In this document: piece after piece, positions 36,438-49,600 of the stretch
Numbering within the stretch: the first letter of the stretch is position 1
Layout: each line of letters starts with the position of its first letter
Assembly (NCBI GenBank): GCA_003640385.1
Contig: RCAB01000290.1
Location: 17,412-81,411, forward strand
Reading direction: 5' to 3'
DNA length: 64,000 bases
Origin: Setaria digitata
Taxonomy: Eukaryota; Nematoda; Chromadorea; Rhabditida; Setariidae
Notes under the pieces: model-generated
Seen by the model: the letters and a program-made list of their open reading frames with translations, nothing else
Databases searched by the model: none
What the model was told of the DNA's origin: nothing
Position numbers and translations under genes: made by a program

Positions 36438-39400
36438 ATATTACATTTTCGTGAAAGCCATTTTTGTTTGCTATTAATTATTAGGTTTTATTGCCACACT
36501 TGACCCCAGATTTCCCTGTTTCCATCTATAATATATTTGAAATCTCTTCCAAACATCGGAAATCCATTTCTTCTCTCATAGCTGCCCAACTGTTTCAAAC
36601 GGGGTGCAATTTTTTAGTTTATGTGTTTTGTGTGTTCCTAATCTGTTGTAATAAGTGAAAAAAAAAAAAAAAAGAAATCAAAATGTGCTCGATCCTGCAG
36701 AAGAAATTATCTACCCACAAAAAGTATTAGTCAAATTTGGTGAACCTCGCTAAATCGTAAATAGTTGTAATGGTCTCTTAAAATCAAAACACATGTTTGC
36801 TGTTAGCATTCTTTCGATTTTAAAGCTTTATGCAAGACAAATATAAATTGACCTGTGTTATAAGAATGTTATAAAAAGAAATAAATAGAAGCTTAAGTAT
36901 TTTGGAATTATCATCATACTTTTTGAGCAATGTTAGATTTTGGCTGAACTTACTTCGAACTTTACTTAAAAGCTATTTCCCGATGATTTATAATAGCGAT
37001 GAAGGATAAATATCAATACTGAAATTAAAGCCATTGGAATCCTGGTGGAATTAATTAGGACAAAGCTGTAATTATTTTTAACTTATGTAATTGCATTCTA
37101 ATTCCGAAATATTGAGCTTGTAAGCTTAAGATTAAAAAAAAAATTTTCTTTTTTTTTGAAGGAGTAGAAAGATTAGGAAGAGCTGAACTAGGGTTAAAAA
37201 GAAAGATAAATCAGCGGGAAGAAAGGTGGAGCAAAACAAAATGTTGCAAGATGCTTGCATGGCTGAATTCCTCTTATTAATCCTCGAAAATCAGATTGAT
37301 AACAAGAGGAACTGATGATAAGGAAGTAAGAAAAGGTGAGAATTGCGTAACAAGGCATAGTGGTATTAAAAAGGGGAATTTTTCGAAAGCCACCTCGCAG
37401 AAAATACTTTTTGAGAAAACGAAACGCTTTTGTGTACGCATTTGTAATTAATTCATGATTTCCATTTCACTCAACAAATAAATCTTTTTATTGGCAATTC
37501 CATTGTCTGTTGCAGTGATTATCGTCATAGCTGAAAGACTCTGGACTATAATCGATAAGACCGATGAAAAAAGGAAAAGAATTGGATAGGAAACAAAGCA
37601 GAAAAGAAAACATTGAAGTCACGGCCCACTGAAAATTTTTGGCCTAAGTTTTGTTGATTAGATATAAAATATTAGATCCTAAAGTCAGATCAGGAGTTAG
37701 GGTAATAGGGTGGTATCCTCCAGCTACATTCCGTTGTCACTGTGACTAGAGTCACTGCCTGTAATACTTATTGCCGACAGTTTTGCATAGGTCACTTCTA
37801 CGTACGAAGTGCTAATGTACAAACAAATAAATGTGCTTATTTGTTCTTCAATTCACTTCATATTTATTATGCGACGATGACATAGTCGCTTATCATTTTA
37901 TTGTTTTTCGCAGTAAAAGCACACCATTCATGCTCTGCAAGTAGCACTCAGCGTTCTTTTTATGTTTATGCTACTAAAAATTTTTGGAAAGAAAAGACAG
38001 CAGACAGAATTTAAAAAAATGGCTTTTTATTTATTACAATAACTTATTCTTGTCAATTCTATCTACGTCAGTCTGGTTTAATTTTATTCTTCATTCTCTT
38101 TAGTGCAACCTAAACCTGTTCGTGTTTGCACCCTCGCACACAATGTTGTTAATATAACATGAAAATTGTCCACACTTTTCACACAATGTCGACGAAAGCT
38201 GACAGCTAAACAAAATTAGAAACACTTTTTCACATGAACAAACTGTGTTTACAATTACCAACCACTTTACACATTAAGGCAAGCTCTTGTTTTTTTTATA
38301 CTTTCACTTCAGTTTTATTACATTTTCACTCGATGGTGCATACTAGCGTTTCTAAACATAGCCGTTCTTCCTTGAACTTCCAGTTTTCTCGCTAGAAAAC
38401 ATGATTTTTCGGTTCATATACCATTTTAACTGACGACAATTATTTTAGACGGCTACCATCTAAAGGAACGAGAACAAATATGCTACTATGAGAAGTAAAA
38501 ATTTTTTAAGCTAGGAGTAATAGCATAGCACTCAGTTATAACTGAAAATAACGTAGTTAGTTGATAACGCAAATCTCAAACGCGAACAGCAGCAATCAGT
38601 AATATCAACTATTGCTGAAAACTAATTATCAAGTTCTTCAACGCAGTTTTTGAACAAAAAGAAGAACAAAAGCAGACTGATTAAGTGCTAATTTAGGTAA
38701 GCAAACCCAAGAATTATACTTTCACTTGCACAGAACGAATGAATGCGTGGCGAAATTAAAATACAACAAAAAATTTCAGAAAATCCAATAGAACGAATCG
38801 ATAAAAACAGAAAAAAGATTGGCGAATATGTTTGGGAATTCTCGCTGCTAATTTATGGATGAATTTTATATATTAATAAAAATAAAATGGACTCTTAATT
38901 GCGGTTGTAACGTGAATAGGGTAAAGATTTTAGTTATATACAAAATTCCACATTTTCGGTAGCAACTCATTGTCAGAAACACTAGTCTAAGTGATTTGTT
39001 ACATTTTTGTCAAGTCATTTTCAAAACAAATTTTGTGTTTTTCTTGCTTCAATCTGACCATTCTAATTAACAAATTCGGCTTTAAAACAATACACATCGA
39101 GTTACAAAAGCTTACAGAAAAATAGCGAAACATGGAAATTTTTTCGATCTGTTATATACGTCTTTTAATATTTTCAAAAGGATGGAAGGAACATTTTCCA
39201 TTTAAAAATGAAAAGATTTTATTCAACATCAGCAAAATTTGTACCAACTCACTCAAGTCACTGATACTAGTCTGTTAGCTCGGCCACTCGTCATCAGTTT
39301 GTGACTTTGCTAAAACTGCGAAATAGCAGCGGTAATATCAACTGAGGATAGAAATGTTGCCAAAGAAACACATAATACTCAAGGTTCTGGAAAGCATTAT

Positions 39401-40115
39401 ACATAGACTACCTATCTGCTCAGGTACACCCACAATTACACTGATCTTCTGCAAAAAGTTTGCGATTTCAACAAACTGTTCCGCTCGTTCAACATTCTGA
39501 TTAAGCTATGGACGACTAGTTCAATCAATGGAAGGAATATAACTAGAAAATATAAAATGAGATTACTGTTACAAAAATTTACATCAAGGTCACTTATACA
39601 TATTGATGTGCTAGAAATAACACCGCTCTCAAAGAGTTATGATTGGACGAGAGTGTTGATAAAACATATACGTTTAAACCAGTAGGGCTGCAAAAATTAA
39701 TTTTATTTCCTAAGAATACAGTACGGATGAAAGTTTTTTTATCCCAGTGTACAGCCAAAATTATAAAACAAGTTCGGGAGGTGTCCTAGCTGTCGTCCGC
39801 CCCCTTTTGCTTCCACCAACAGCCAGTTTTCTAAGGAACACATAAAAACAGATGTGCTGTTTTTTTCTAAATCAAATTAAAAACTCTCGCACAAAAGTAT
39901 ATATAAATAAAAAAATAATTAAATAATAAATCAAATAAATAGTAGACAAATAAACAAACAAAATAAATTATATATATACACTTTATATGACACTTTGTAT
40001 ACTTCCAGTGCTTCCAGAAATATATTATCTCTTTTCACAAAAAAAAAAAGAAAAAAAAAATGGATTGACAAGTAATGTGCAATTTTTTTTGAGTCCATAT
40101 GCTTATAAGAACTAG
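36438..40115. other. Mostly non-coding; A-run and weak exon-like patch
   Basis: There is an A run at about 36657-36673. A frame at about 37710-37870 contains several Cys (TACNTYCRQFC) after an acceptor-like TAATAG, but it lacks linked exons. The AT-rich zone 39895-39980 is made of AAATAA-like repeats. I see no assignable gene. Confidence 0.4.
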
Positions 40116-40388
40116 TCAGATTGGGAGGAAATTAGTCGGACACGTTATTATCGTCAACCGGTACGTTTAAGACAAATGTTTCAAGGTCTGACAACCGCAC
40201 TGCATAGAAAACGTGGTCCACGACAGACTTCTGAGCAAAATCCGATTGATATATACAGTTATCTTCCAAACCTATCAGATACCTCATTTGGTTATCCACT
40301 TTTTGAAACTGACTATATTTTTTCTGCTAGAAAAAGTCAACAGCAAATAATAGCTGGGAAAAATAGGATGAAAAGGATTCCCAAGTGA
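40116..40388 (+). CDS. Orphan terminal exon, family unknown
   Basis: After ...AAGAACTAG (alternative acceptor ACTAGTCAG, a few bases on) the frame is open for 90 codons to TGA at 40386-40388. It reads DWEEISRTRYYRQPVRLRQM, then FQGLTTALHRKRGPRQ and DIYSYLPNLSDTSFGYP. The Arg-rich start and balanced composition strongly suggest a translated C-terminal exon, for example a cytoplasmic tail. The ATG at 40176 lies inside the open frame and is not needed as a start. No upstream exon could be assigned in the 4 kb before it. It ends 0.6 kb before, and converges on, the - strand MXRA7-like gene. Confidence 0.45.
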   Translation, partial: SDWEEISRTRYYRQPVRLRQMFQGLTTALHRKRGPRQTSEQNPIDIYSYLPNLSDTSFGYPLFETDYIFSARKSQQQIIAGKNRMKRIPK

Positions 40389-40948
40389 CATGATATTTAT
40401 GGCAAGAGACAGGAAACTCTGTATTCCTACTATTTTATTACCAAGAATTTATAATCTTACCATATATTAACGATATATGAACCCGTCCGATCCTACTACT
40501 CCAAAAAACCGGCAATCATCGCGCTGTCAAGCAGCCACGATTCTTTTATTTCTCCTATCACTTTCTATTTATAAACATACTTATTTTTTGAAACCTTGCA
40601 ATGATATGTAACACGGAGATTACTATCAAAACAATGCACTGAGTAGAACAAGAACACATGTGAAATGCACAAATAATCGAAATACTGTTATCAACATTTA
40701 CAGCAACAGAGTAAATATTGATTTTAGTGTAAGTTCGATGAAAAATGACATATACGGTTTATATTCGTGGTGTGCCATTCCTATATTCACCAATCAAACA
40801 ATTGAGAAAAGCACTAACCAAAAGTGACGATGACAGCTTTTATAAATATAATGAATTTTAAGATATTTACCTACAGATAAATCCAAAAAAGACTATGCAC
40901 GAAAAAAGTTAATATTGGAAAGCAGTGGTAAAAAAAATGAGGAGAGGA

Positions 40949-40962
40949 GGGGGGGGGGGGGG
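40949..40962. repeat. Poly(G) tract, 14 nt
   Basis: Fourteen consecutive G follow GGAGAGGA, just beyond the stop codon (minus-strand sense) of the MXRA7-like gene, where it would be read as a C run in the 3' UTR or downstream flank. Long G runs are rare in AT-rich nematode DNA and can form G-quadruplexes. Confidence 0.95.
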
Positions 40963-41011
40963 TAAAAACACAGTACCCATTTTGAACAGGATGAGATCAA
41001 ATATTAACAGT

Positions 41012-42873
41012 TCAAATTGAATACAATTTCATTTGCTCCGTGATTTCCGATTTATCATGCAAACCAAACTTTTCTGGCTTTTGTAGAATCATTTCCCATA
41101 TTGAATCCAACTGCTTTTGCTGTATTAGCTGTTCCTGTAATTTGTGTAAACGACTGTAAGTGAAGGAAATAGTGAAATTCTTGTATTCTGAGATCGGAAT
41201 AAGACCACCATAACACACAGACTGTCAAAGATGAGCATTATCTTTCACATTCTTTTGCCCCTTTTTTCAGAATCCATGAAACGTTCGTAAGTCATGCGAT
41301 TTCTGACACAATACCAAAAGGGTACCTCTCTTCGTTCCTCTTCAGTCATTGCTTTTTCCAGTTGTTTAGCTTTTTTCCGTAATTCTACTGTTGCTAGCTT
41401 TCCGTACAAGTCGTCAAGTGAAGGAACTACTTTACTTTTTTCGCCACTGTGAATATTATTGCATGCCTCAGACTTGAAAGATTTTTTGTCATAGGAGGAC
41501 TGAAATGCACTTTATATTATTCATTAAATATATGGAAGTAAGATGACAATATCGGAGTAACAGAAACAGGTCGCACTACATAATGTCATACATAGAGAAT
41601 GAGAGTAACTGATACAAAAAATAGTCTTTTCGAAACAAATTTATTTCAAAAAAATGATTACTTAGATACATTTAGTGCTGAGAAATATTCCTTTTCACTA
41701 ACAAGAACTTAATATGCTTTAAAAGTCAGACTTACGCTTCTGTCTGTAATTCTCTGCTGGAGCTTATTCGAAATGGGAAGGTTGAACTGACTGTTAAATG
41801 CAATGTCACCGAGTTGTTCTGAAGTACGCTAGTAGAGTAACAGAACAAGCCTTCATTTGGTTGGTATTTTCTGTCAAAAAGAAAAAAAAATTTTTTTTTC
41901 AAATGGAAGTGAAACTTGACTTCTGGAAAGCACATGATTTACTATTACACAGTGGCTAGGGCTGGTTAGAGAACGAAGCGATACTGAGACGCAAAATTTT
42001 AGAATGCTATTACCTTCCTGTCGCATCCAAAAGAGTCTCCAGAAATAAATGGAAGCTGCGATGGCACAAAGCGCTACTGTGATAATACATATTTCAGGAT
42101 ATTCCTGATAGAAATTTAGATAGCCATATGGTGGCAACGAGTGCATGACTGTGTCTGGGTTGCGGAAAGTGTCATCATAATCTTCAAATGTATGCATAAG
42201 CTCCTGCAAAAACAGTAGATTACATTCACTAGGGCTGCCGTAGTAGATATCGCCACCGCAAAATAAGAAGAAGTCTTCAGTTCTTGCGAATGCTTAGAAT
42301 GGTGCTAATCTTTCAGGAAATATAAATTCATCATTAAAGAATGACACGTTAACTGTTGCCATGGATGCAAAGAAAGTCATCATCAGATTCAGTTATGAGA
42401 GCATGATAAACTCCATTCACAGCATGCAATCCATCATCGAGAGGTAAAACATTGAAGGCTAAATCATAATCTGCGTGGTGAGCAGTCTGCATCAAATATT
42501 TTCCACGGATTCATAAATTTTTATCTTTCAGAAACGAAATCAGGAGAATTGAATGGGCTATAAACATTTACGAGTACTAAATATTACGATGGACGGTGAC
42601 AACTACTATTAAGTAGAAGAGGTGAATGAAACTTCCCCAAGATGATAGGCTACACAATGGATTCACATGAACCTCCACAAATGAGGACCGCAGAGCGGGA
42701 CTGTGTTGTTCATAACGACCCGATGGCAGGTAGAAGTGACGTACTGTTTTAACTTAGGTCCCTAGGTGGTTAAGGAGGTGCTGCTGTGAGGAATGTTGAT
42801 GTGGGTTGGGAATCTGAGACTTATTACCGTTATCTGAAAGGTTCAGTTTCGTTTTGGAAAGGGTTCTTGTCAT
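41012..42873 (-). CDS. Single-pass membrane protein with MXRA7-type C-terminal tail
   Basis: Exons in transcription order: 42873-42828, 42743-42673, 42486-42354, 42292-42014, an uncertain exon, 41499-41326, 41134-41012. All but the uncertain one agree in phase. The N-terminal part has no obvious signal peptide and no family I know (HFYLPSGRYEQHSPALRSSF, NVLPLDDGLHAVNGVYHALI, FLFCGGDIYYGSPSECNLLF). Then comes a hydrophobic segment, YPEICIITVALCAIAASIYF, followed by WRLFWMR. After it lies a polar linker, then a coiled-coil tail containing AMTEEERREEQLIQQKQLDS, EMILQKPEKFG and EITEQMKLYSI. This tail aligns closely with my memory of the C-terminus of vertebrate matrix-remodelling-associated protein 7 (MTKEEL..EQ..KEQL...I, FG, EQLRLYDM). 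The uncertain exon is either 41922-41810 or within 41870-41736. The protein is about 310 aa and probably sits in an internal or plasma membrane; function unknown. Confidence 0.68.
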
Positions 42874-42974
42874 GTTCGGCGGCGGTATTTATCTCTTATC
42901 AAATGAGGTAATCACACTTTATCTATGTTGAAGGTTTTCGCAAAAGAAGTTGTTCTCGGATTTATACTGTGATC
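42874..42974. promoter_or_regulatory. Putative bidirectional promoter between two divergent genes
   Basis: Only 101 bp separate the ATG of the - strand MXRA7-like gene (42873) from the ATG of the + strand IBTK-like gene (42975). The stretch contains a short GC patch (GGCGGCGG at about 42879-42886) and no exon, so a shared promoter is likely if both starts are right. If either gene has untranslated upstream exons, the true promoter would lie elsewhere. Confidence 0.4.
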
Positions 42975-45900
42975 ATGGATAATGTATGGCGAACCATCCT
43001 CAAGAAATATCCGGTATGTCACCAACAAATCATGTTTGCACGTATTCCTTTCTTAAATGGTTTATAGCGTTACAACGAAATTTAATTCACTTTTAATCCG
43101 GTTTCTGTTCTTCTCATAGCTTCCGTTTGCCGGCAGATCTAATTGAACCCTGGCCTAAATTACAAAATTAGCTTTAAAACAATACTTCGTTACTTAACAG
43201 CATCAGAAAATGTTGCATGTAAAACGATGCCTGAGATTGAGATTGAATTGTCGACCACATTGCTGATTTACTCATAGGGAAAATGGGATATGTGTCACAT
43301 CATTCCTTCATTATAAATCAAACTTAAGCGGAACATTCTCATTCCAGAATTTGCGTTTGGACGACAGGTTTATGTCAGGATGTTTATACGGACTTATTCG
43401 AGGTAAAATTCCCATATTATCGGTAGTCTGTGTTATTGAGTACCACATGTACTTTTTCTCTTTGTTAGATTGCGCAAAAACATTGGTGGTGTTGACTGCT
43501 TTTAACTGATTCATGAGGTATCGAGTTTGTCTTAACATTGTAAACTTTGTATTGTATTATGTTGCAGCATTACAGTGAAAAGTTTTCCCTTTTTTACCAT
43601 TGTGATCAGTCGACCACTGAGCTGAACTGGTTAGAGTATCAAAAAAGTGTTTAAATCAAGTAAGTTGGGCTTGTTTAAATAAGGGATGTTTACAGCCATG
43701 TTTTTAGGTACTGGTAACATGTATCGAAGGATGATTAGAACTTTCTGCATTCTAGTACATATTAGTTCATTTCTAATATCTGTTTCAGCTGATTTGAGCA
43801 AGTTTGGTTGCATTTCTGATGAGTTGGCTCTTCAAGTACGGGCCATTGCGATGGTTTGTGTCCAGGCAGTGTGTAAAACAGATAAAGGTCTTTGGCCACC
43901 GTCAAGCCTTCATTTAGCTGCATATTATGATTCCGTCGATCTTCTTGAAATTCTTCTGGAAGTATTCGATTATGGGGAGGCCATGGTAAAGTAATCTCTT
44001 CTGATGATGAGTTGTTTCTTTCATGATTCTTTAATGACACTTGTGCAGACTTTTGATGGGTCAACACCAGCGCAGTTTGCTGCAATGAAAGGACATTTGC
44101 GAGCGTTGGCCGTTCTTTATCGAAATGTTGATATCAGTATTTATTGTTGTATTGGAGGATTTAACGCATATGAGTTTCTTAAAAGTTTTGCAAAGGCAGA
44201 GGGAAGCGAGAAGTTACCTTGCTTATGTAAGTTTTTCCTTTAATAAAAGGGTGTGGAAGTCTGATTTGTATGAAGATAGCGCAGTAGGATTTTCATAAAA
44301 GCAAAAAAAAAAAGATAAAGTTTATCTTTCCGGGAAAGATTTGGCTATGACATGATAAGAGGGATATGTAAATTCGTGCTTGTACTGTCTTTTTTCGATA
44401 GCATTAATAGCATTCCCAACTTGTTTCAGATCTTGCTGCTGTGAAGATTCTTATTCACTTCTTTTATAGCACGGATTTATGCATGTGGTGACAACCTAAC
44501 TCCATCATTGGGTATCGTGTATGGAAAGCATACCACATACCCTGTTCCTGTGCAGTTTTCTGATGAAGATATTAGTTTCGGAAAAGAAGTTACTCAGGTT
44601 GTAATCCATCGCTCTTTCCTGTTCAAGAAACAATGCTGTGGACGATGTCTTTGTTGAATAACTATTTTGGTCCTTGAATTTGGTCTGATCTGGGAATGAT
44701 TAAAGCAGAATTGTAGTCTTTTTTTTTCCTAAAATTAAATTGAATTGAATTGAAGTTTTGTTTTTATTGTGTATTTACCACCAATTAATTTAAGACATGT
44801 TTAAAGTATTCGTTGGATGATGTCGGGAGTTTTAGGTTTCTTTTGGGAAATATCATACAATTTACTTGATTGATGGGCGAGCATTTTCGTGTGGCTTAGG
44901 AAGATACGGTAAGTTGGGTCATGGAGACGAACAAGACCAGTTGAAAGCTCGAGAAATAAAATTTCCGGACTCAGTCGTTTGTGCTTCTGCTGGACCAACA
45001 CATTCGATTATATGTACGCGAAAAAAGGTTATCTTAATGGATTATTTATCCTGTTTTCTTTTTGTCCTTAATATTCTATCATTAACTTTTATACCTACTT
45101 TGCTTCCATCAAATTTAAGTATTTGAAGAGCAAGTTGTAATATGCCGTTGAAAAAAGTGATAAATATCCTTTTGGTAATTTTGTCATCATTCCTAGAGAT
45201 TTCATCTAAGATTGCCCTTGTCTCTGATCATATATACTTGGAGTTTTACTTCAGATCATAGTTTTCGGACTTAATAATAATGGGCAACTAGGATTGTGCA
45301 CAAAGCGGCTTGTGATAATTCCAACAGTTGTGAAATCTTTTAAAGAAGAAAAACCGGATTACATTATTAGCTGTTCAACAAGTGATACACATTCTGTGGT
45401 CGTCATGAATAATGTCCGTTTCTTTTTTGTGCAAGTATTGGTGCTTTTTTCCCCCTCTGCAATTTTATTGACTCGGAAAAAATGAGGTTAACGAAAATAT
45501 TTTTCCAGGGATTGTGGGGATTTTGAAAGGTTTACATGTCGTTTTTTTCTTTTCCTTTCTTTAGTTTGATTTCTACGTTACTGGAACATCAAATGGTTTT
45601 TTGTGGCAGAAATATTCAAGCAACACATTTAAGCACTTGAAAAATAATTATGCTCATCGAGCATCATCAGTTTTAGTCACAGATTCATCTATAGTTCGCA
45701 TCAGTTCAAACGACGACGCATCGAAGGTAATTTTTAAAAGGGGAATGAAGTAATTTGTACCTTTTCAGTTGATGTTTACATCTCAAATATTTCGTTCTCT
45801 TTGTCACGGAGGCTGTAGTCCCTTTTCATTGTTTTCGTGCTTCTAAAAATGTTTTTGGCGTTTCAGATAACAATTAAAGCAGATGATAAAAGCTATTATA

Positions 45901-46602
45901 TTACTAGTGCTGTACACATTACACGTTGTGTTGGCGTATATTATACTCCAAAGTTGGTAAGTTTCTCTCATCTTTGTATGCAGTTCTGTCTTAGTGCAAT
46001 ATTTCATTACTAGTGATGATCTCGTTTTAGCAGGATTATTTCTCTGCTGATGTGGACCTATACTTCATCGACGTGCTATTAATCCTACTGACCTTATTAC
46101 TGCAAATTTATGCTATAAGAATAAGGTCATCCCAAAATTAATTGACTAACAAAACTTTATTTTTGAGTCATCGCTCTGTGGCACATTGCTAACAGTGTGA
46201 TTTATAATTCCAATCAGTTCTCATTTCAGGGTGCTTTATTTTCTGGATACAAGTATTTCTACGAAAATCATCGTCATGGAGTGGCGTCAGGGTTATTCTT
46301 ATTCGATTCAAAAAGTCCTGGTTCTCTTCGATCTTTATTCTTCTACAATACTTTAATGAAAAGGAACATATTTGAGGTAGTAAGTGCTGATGTTACTCGA
46401 GATGGTCAAATAATCATTGTTGACTATGTAGGTATTTTTCTCTCATTATAAATTATAAATAGGAGGGGAAAAAAATAACAAAGTTGAAAAGCTGTGGGAA
46501 GTACTGAAATTTCTGTTACTGGGACCGTTTAAGGGTTTAAGTTGTATTTTCATTCATGTTATCATTAGAATATATGAGCGAAAAGATTTGGTTTCTCTGT
46601 TT

Positions 46603-46649
<47 letters not shown>

Positions 46650-49600
46650 GTATTTTTGAGATGGGCGACGTATATGAAGGAAATTTGGCACATTATACAC
46701 TTTTTTCGGATCCTCACTTTGACAATACTGGCGATGGTATGCTTTCTTAGACTTATGCCTTAATGCCTATGTCGCATAACCTTTTCATTTTTTGTTTCCT
46801 TTTTGAAGATAAAGGCAAGAAATTTATTTTCAAGTTCTTTTCTAGAAATTTAATCGTCGATATCTTGCTTGAGATTGGAACAGAGACTAATCAAATTGTG
46901 CTTCATTGTAACTGCTATCATATTGTAGTTCATTTTTCGGTCCGAATATTATATTTCTAACTTTTTATAACTTCTTTTTATTTCGTTACCTTATGTTTGA
47001 ATTCAATAATAGTGTGAGCAAATCCATTTGTAGCTTCTTCTTGGGTTACTGATTATATGGTAAAAGTAAAAGTTAATCGGCTACGTGGGATTTTACCTGC
47101 TAAGAGTGCATTTTTAACACCGGATGGAAGAAACAAAGTGTTGAATTTGCTAGAAGTTGATCCACGATCCGTTCTCCATTGTGCGGAAGATGTCCCTAAA
47201 GTAAAGGTTAGATTTCGTGTTTTGTTTCTAAAGTTGGATCATATATGAATTAGATTCTTTTATTCTCCAGAGAGGATTAATCTGTTAGAAATTCACCGCA
47301 TTCATAACATAAACAGAATTATAGTTGCTTATTCTTGTTGCCCTGCTTACAAGAATGTTTAACATATCCCGTTATTGATGATAATATTTAGACGCTTTCT
47401 GACAGTGGGTCTTATAAGTTATTAGTTCTGTGATACCTGTCATTTAAAATCATTAAATATCGTCTCCCTTCTCTTCTGCTGGTGAAGACTGTTATGCAGT
47501 TAGTTGTGGAAAGTGTTAAGAAATGAAAGTATCATCGTTATATTCAACTTTAGATCATGATGATCATGTGGATCACATGACAACGCTAAAATGTGATTGT
47601 TTCAGTTTCCGAGTTTAAATCCAGCGACCGTCATATGTATAAGTGAAAACGGTGAAGAATTGGGACGTTATGAAACTTCGCTGTAAATGTTCATTATTTT
47701 ATCATACTGTTTTGCCATTTTTCTTTCAGTAATCGTTAAGGAACGAAAAAGAAAAAGACTCCCTTATTCTTAAAGTTCTGTGATAGCAACTGGCCTTCGA
47801 AATTAGTGACTGCTTCACTTGTGGAAGTAATGATGTGATTATTCCAGGTTGCTGTTGTCTTTATATTCGAGGTAGTTGCAGTGAATTTCCAGTCATAATT
47901 TGGCTGCGTAAAAAGCACGGCACTCATGAATTGGTCAAGTCTAATCCGGTCCTTCATTTCAGAGAAGTTCTCAAATATGAAAGCGAAGTCTGCTTATCAT
48001 ACTTTGAGAGATGGGCGGGAGATCAAAAGAATGAAATCCGGATTACAGCAAAGCCAGAAATGCTCAAAATTTTTCTGTCGTATTGCCGCGAGCGTTGTTT
48101 ACGTCCAAATTTGAGCATGCAAGAAGTGAGCAATTGCAGTTTTGTGATTCATATTTTTCTGCTTTCAGTTTCTCTGGAATTTTGTTTTTTCCTTAGCTGT
48201 GGAGAAACAGTGAACAAGGTATTTCTGGTTACCATTTTATGACTACGTAAAAGTCCATCTAGTCTCGCTTATCAGAAGAGCAGTTCGGGACATACTGTTG
48301 TTAACAGCCAAAATGCCATGATATGACTGTGGTTCATTTTTGTCGTCGCTAATTATAAATCGTCATACAGCTGTAAAGTCTAAAGCAGGACTGCCAATAG
48401 CTAATATCACATCCCAGTGTTTTTGCTACTTGGTTGAAACAAATGTAGGCAGTTTTCTCTCTGCTTGTACCAGTTCCTCGATTTTTGTGTTTCCCTTTTC
48501 CTATTTTTTCTCATATAAAAATACGAAATTTACTGCAAATTGCAGTTAGTCGAAATGCTATATCGAAAAATTGGATAGCCCCGTAAACTATATGTGGGTA
48601 TGGAATTATCTTCCGTAAAATGGATATTTTTTTCCTTATATATATATATTGCAGCTAATGGAATTATTAGTATTTGCGGATAAACTGATATGCAAAAACT
48701 TCTTCAATGCAGTCAAACGTGAATTGTTCAAACCGCCTTGTAAGCTCAACTCACATTTTTTCTGTTATGTAATAATAAGGTTGCTGTAGATTCTGAGATG
48801 TCAAAGTTCTGTGATGGAATAAGAAATGTCATATATTTGATAAATTAGTGCATTTTTTGCACTTCATTTCTTTTATCGGTGAAATTTGTAGTTGAAATGT
48901 CGAATTTGCGTGATCTTTTTGCTTTGGCTCGTCATTTGTCGTCTGTGGAACTGTATGATAGTTTGAGTGAACTTTGTGCAGCAATGTTCCCAACACTTCT
49001 GGAAAACGGATTTGTTAATGAGCTGTCACTCGATGAGATTGGCAAGATTGAAGATGCTTTCCGTTCATATGCTTTGGAAAATATAGTTCGGACCGTTGAT
49101 CAACTTGTAATCTTTTCGACTTTGAAACTTTTTATAGTTTCCAGTAGTGGTAAATGATAAATCCTAGCCTTATTTTAAATCTTTTCATTTAGAGTTTGAT
49201 ATCTGATGATTTTTAGGAATCAAGTATACGGAAACTGGTGATTCCAAAGCAAGCTGTAAGAAATATCATTGCTGCCGTTTTGGCAGTTGTGAAAGAACCG
49301 ATGGATATGAACAGTTTGATAGATCTTTGTAAGAATATAAAAAAGGATTCACATTCGAAGAAACGACGCAAACACACACGTCCATCAGGACAAGGTGTCA
49401 CAGGTTTTTACACTTGTGATTTTTTTTTTTTTTTTCATGATACAGTTGCCATTTGTTTTAGCTGCTGTCGATCTGGGAAAAGTTGCAAACTGTGAGCTGC
49501 ATAAAGAGTTGCCTAGGAGCAAAGAAAGTGATAATCACGGTGTTGAAATGCGAATATCAGATAGCGAGGTTTTTTTTTTTGGGCTTAAATTTTTTCTACA

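Noticed and set aside
40176..40388. Start codon at ATG 40176
   Set aside because: The frame is open 60 nt further upstream to an acceptor, so the ATG is internal to an exon rather than a gene start.
42014..42209. Start of the MXRA7-like gene near 42197 after TTTTTGCAG
   Set aside because: The frame is open through that point (FCGGDIYYGSPSECNLLFLQ) and phase-matched upstream exons extend to 42873, so the apparent acceptor is coding sequence.
43311..44085. - strand open frames under the first exons of the IBTK-like gene
   Set aside because: They oppose exons with clear ankyrin-repeat coding and in-phase splicing on +.
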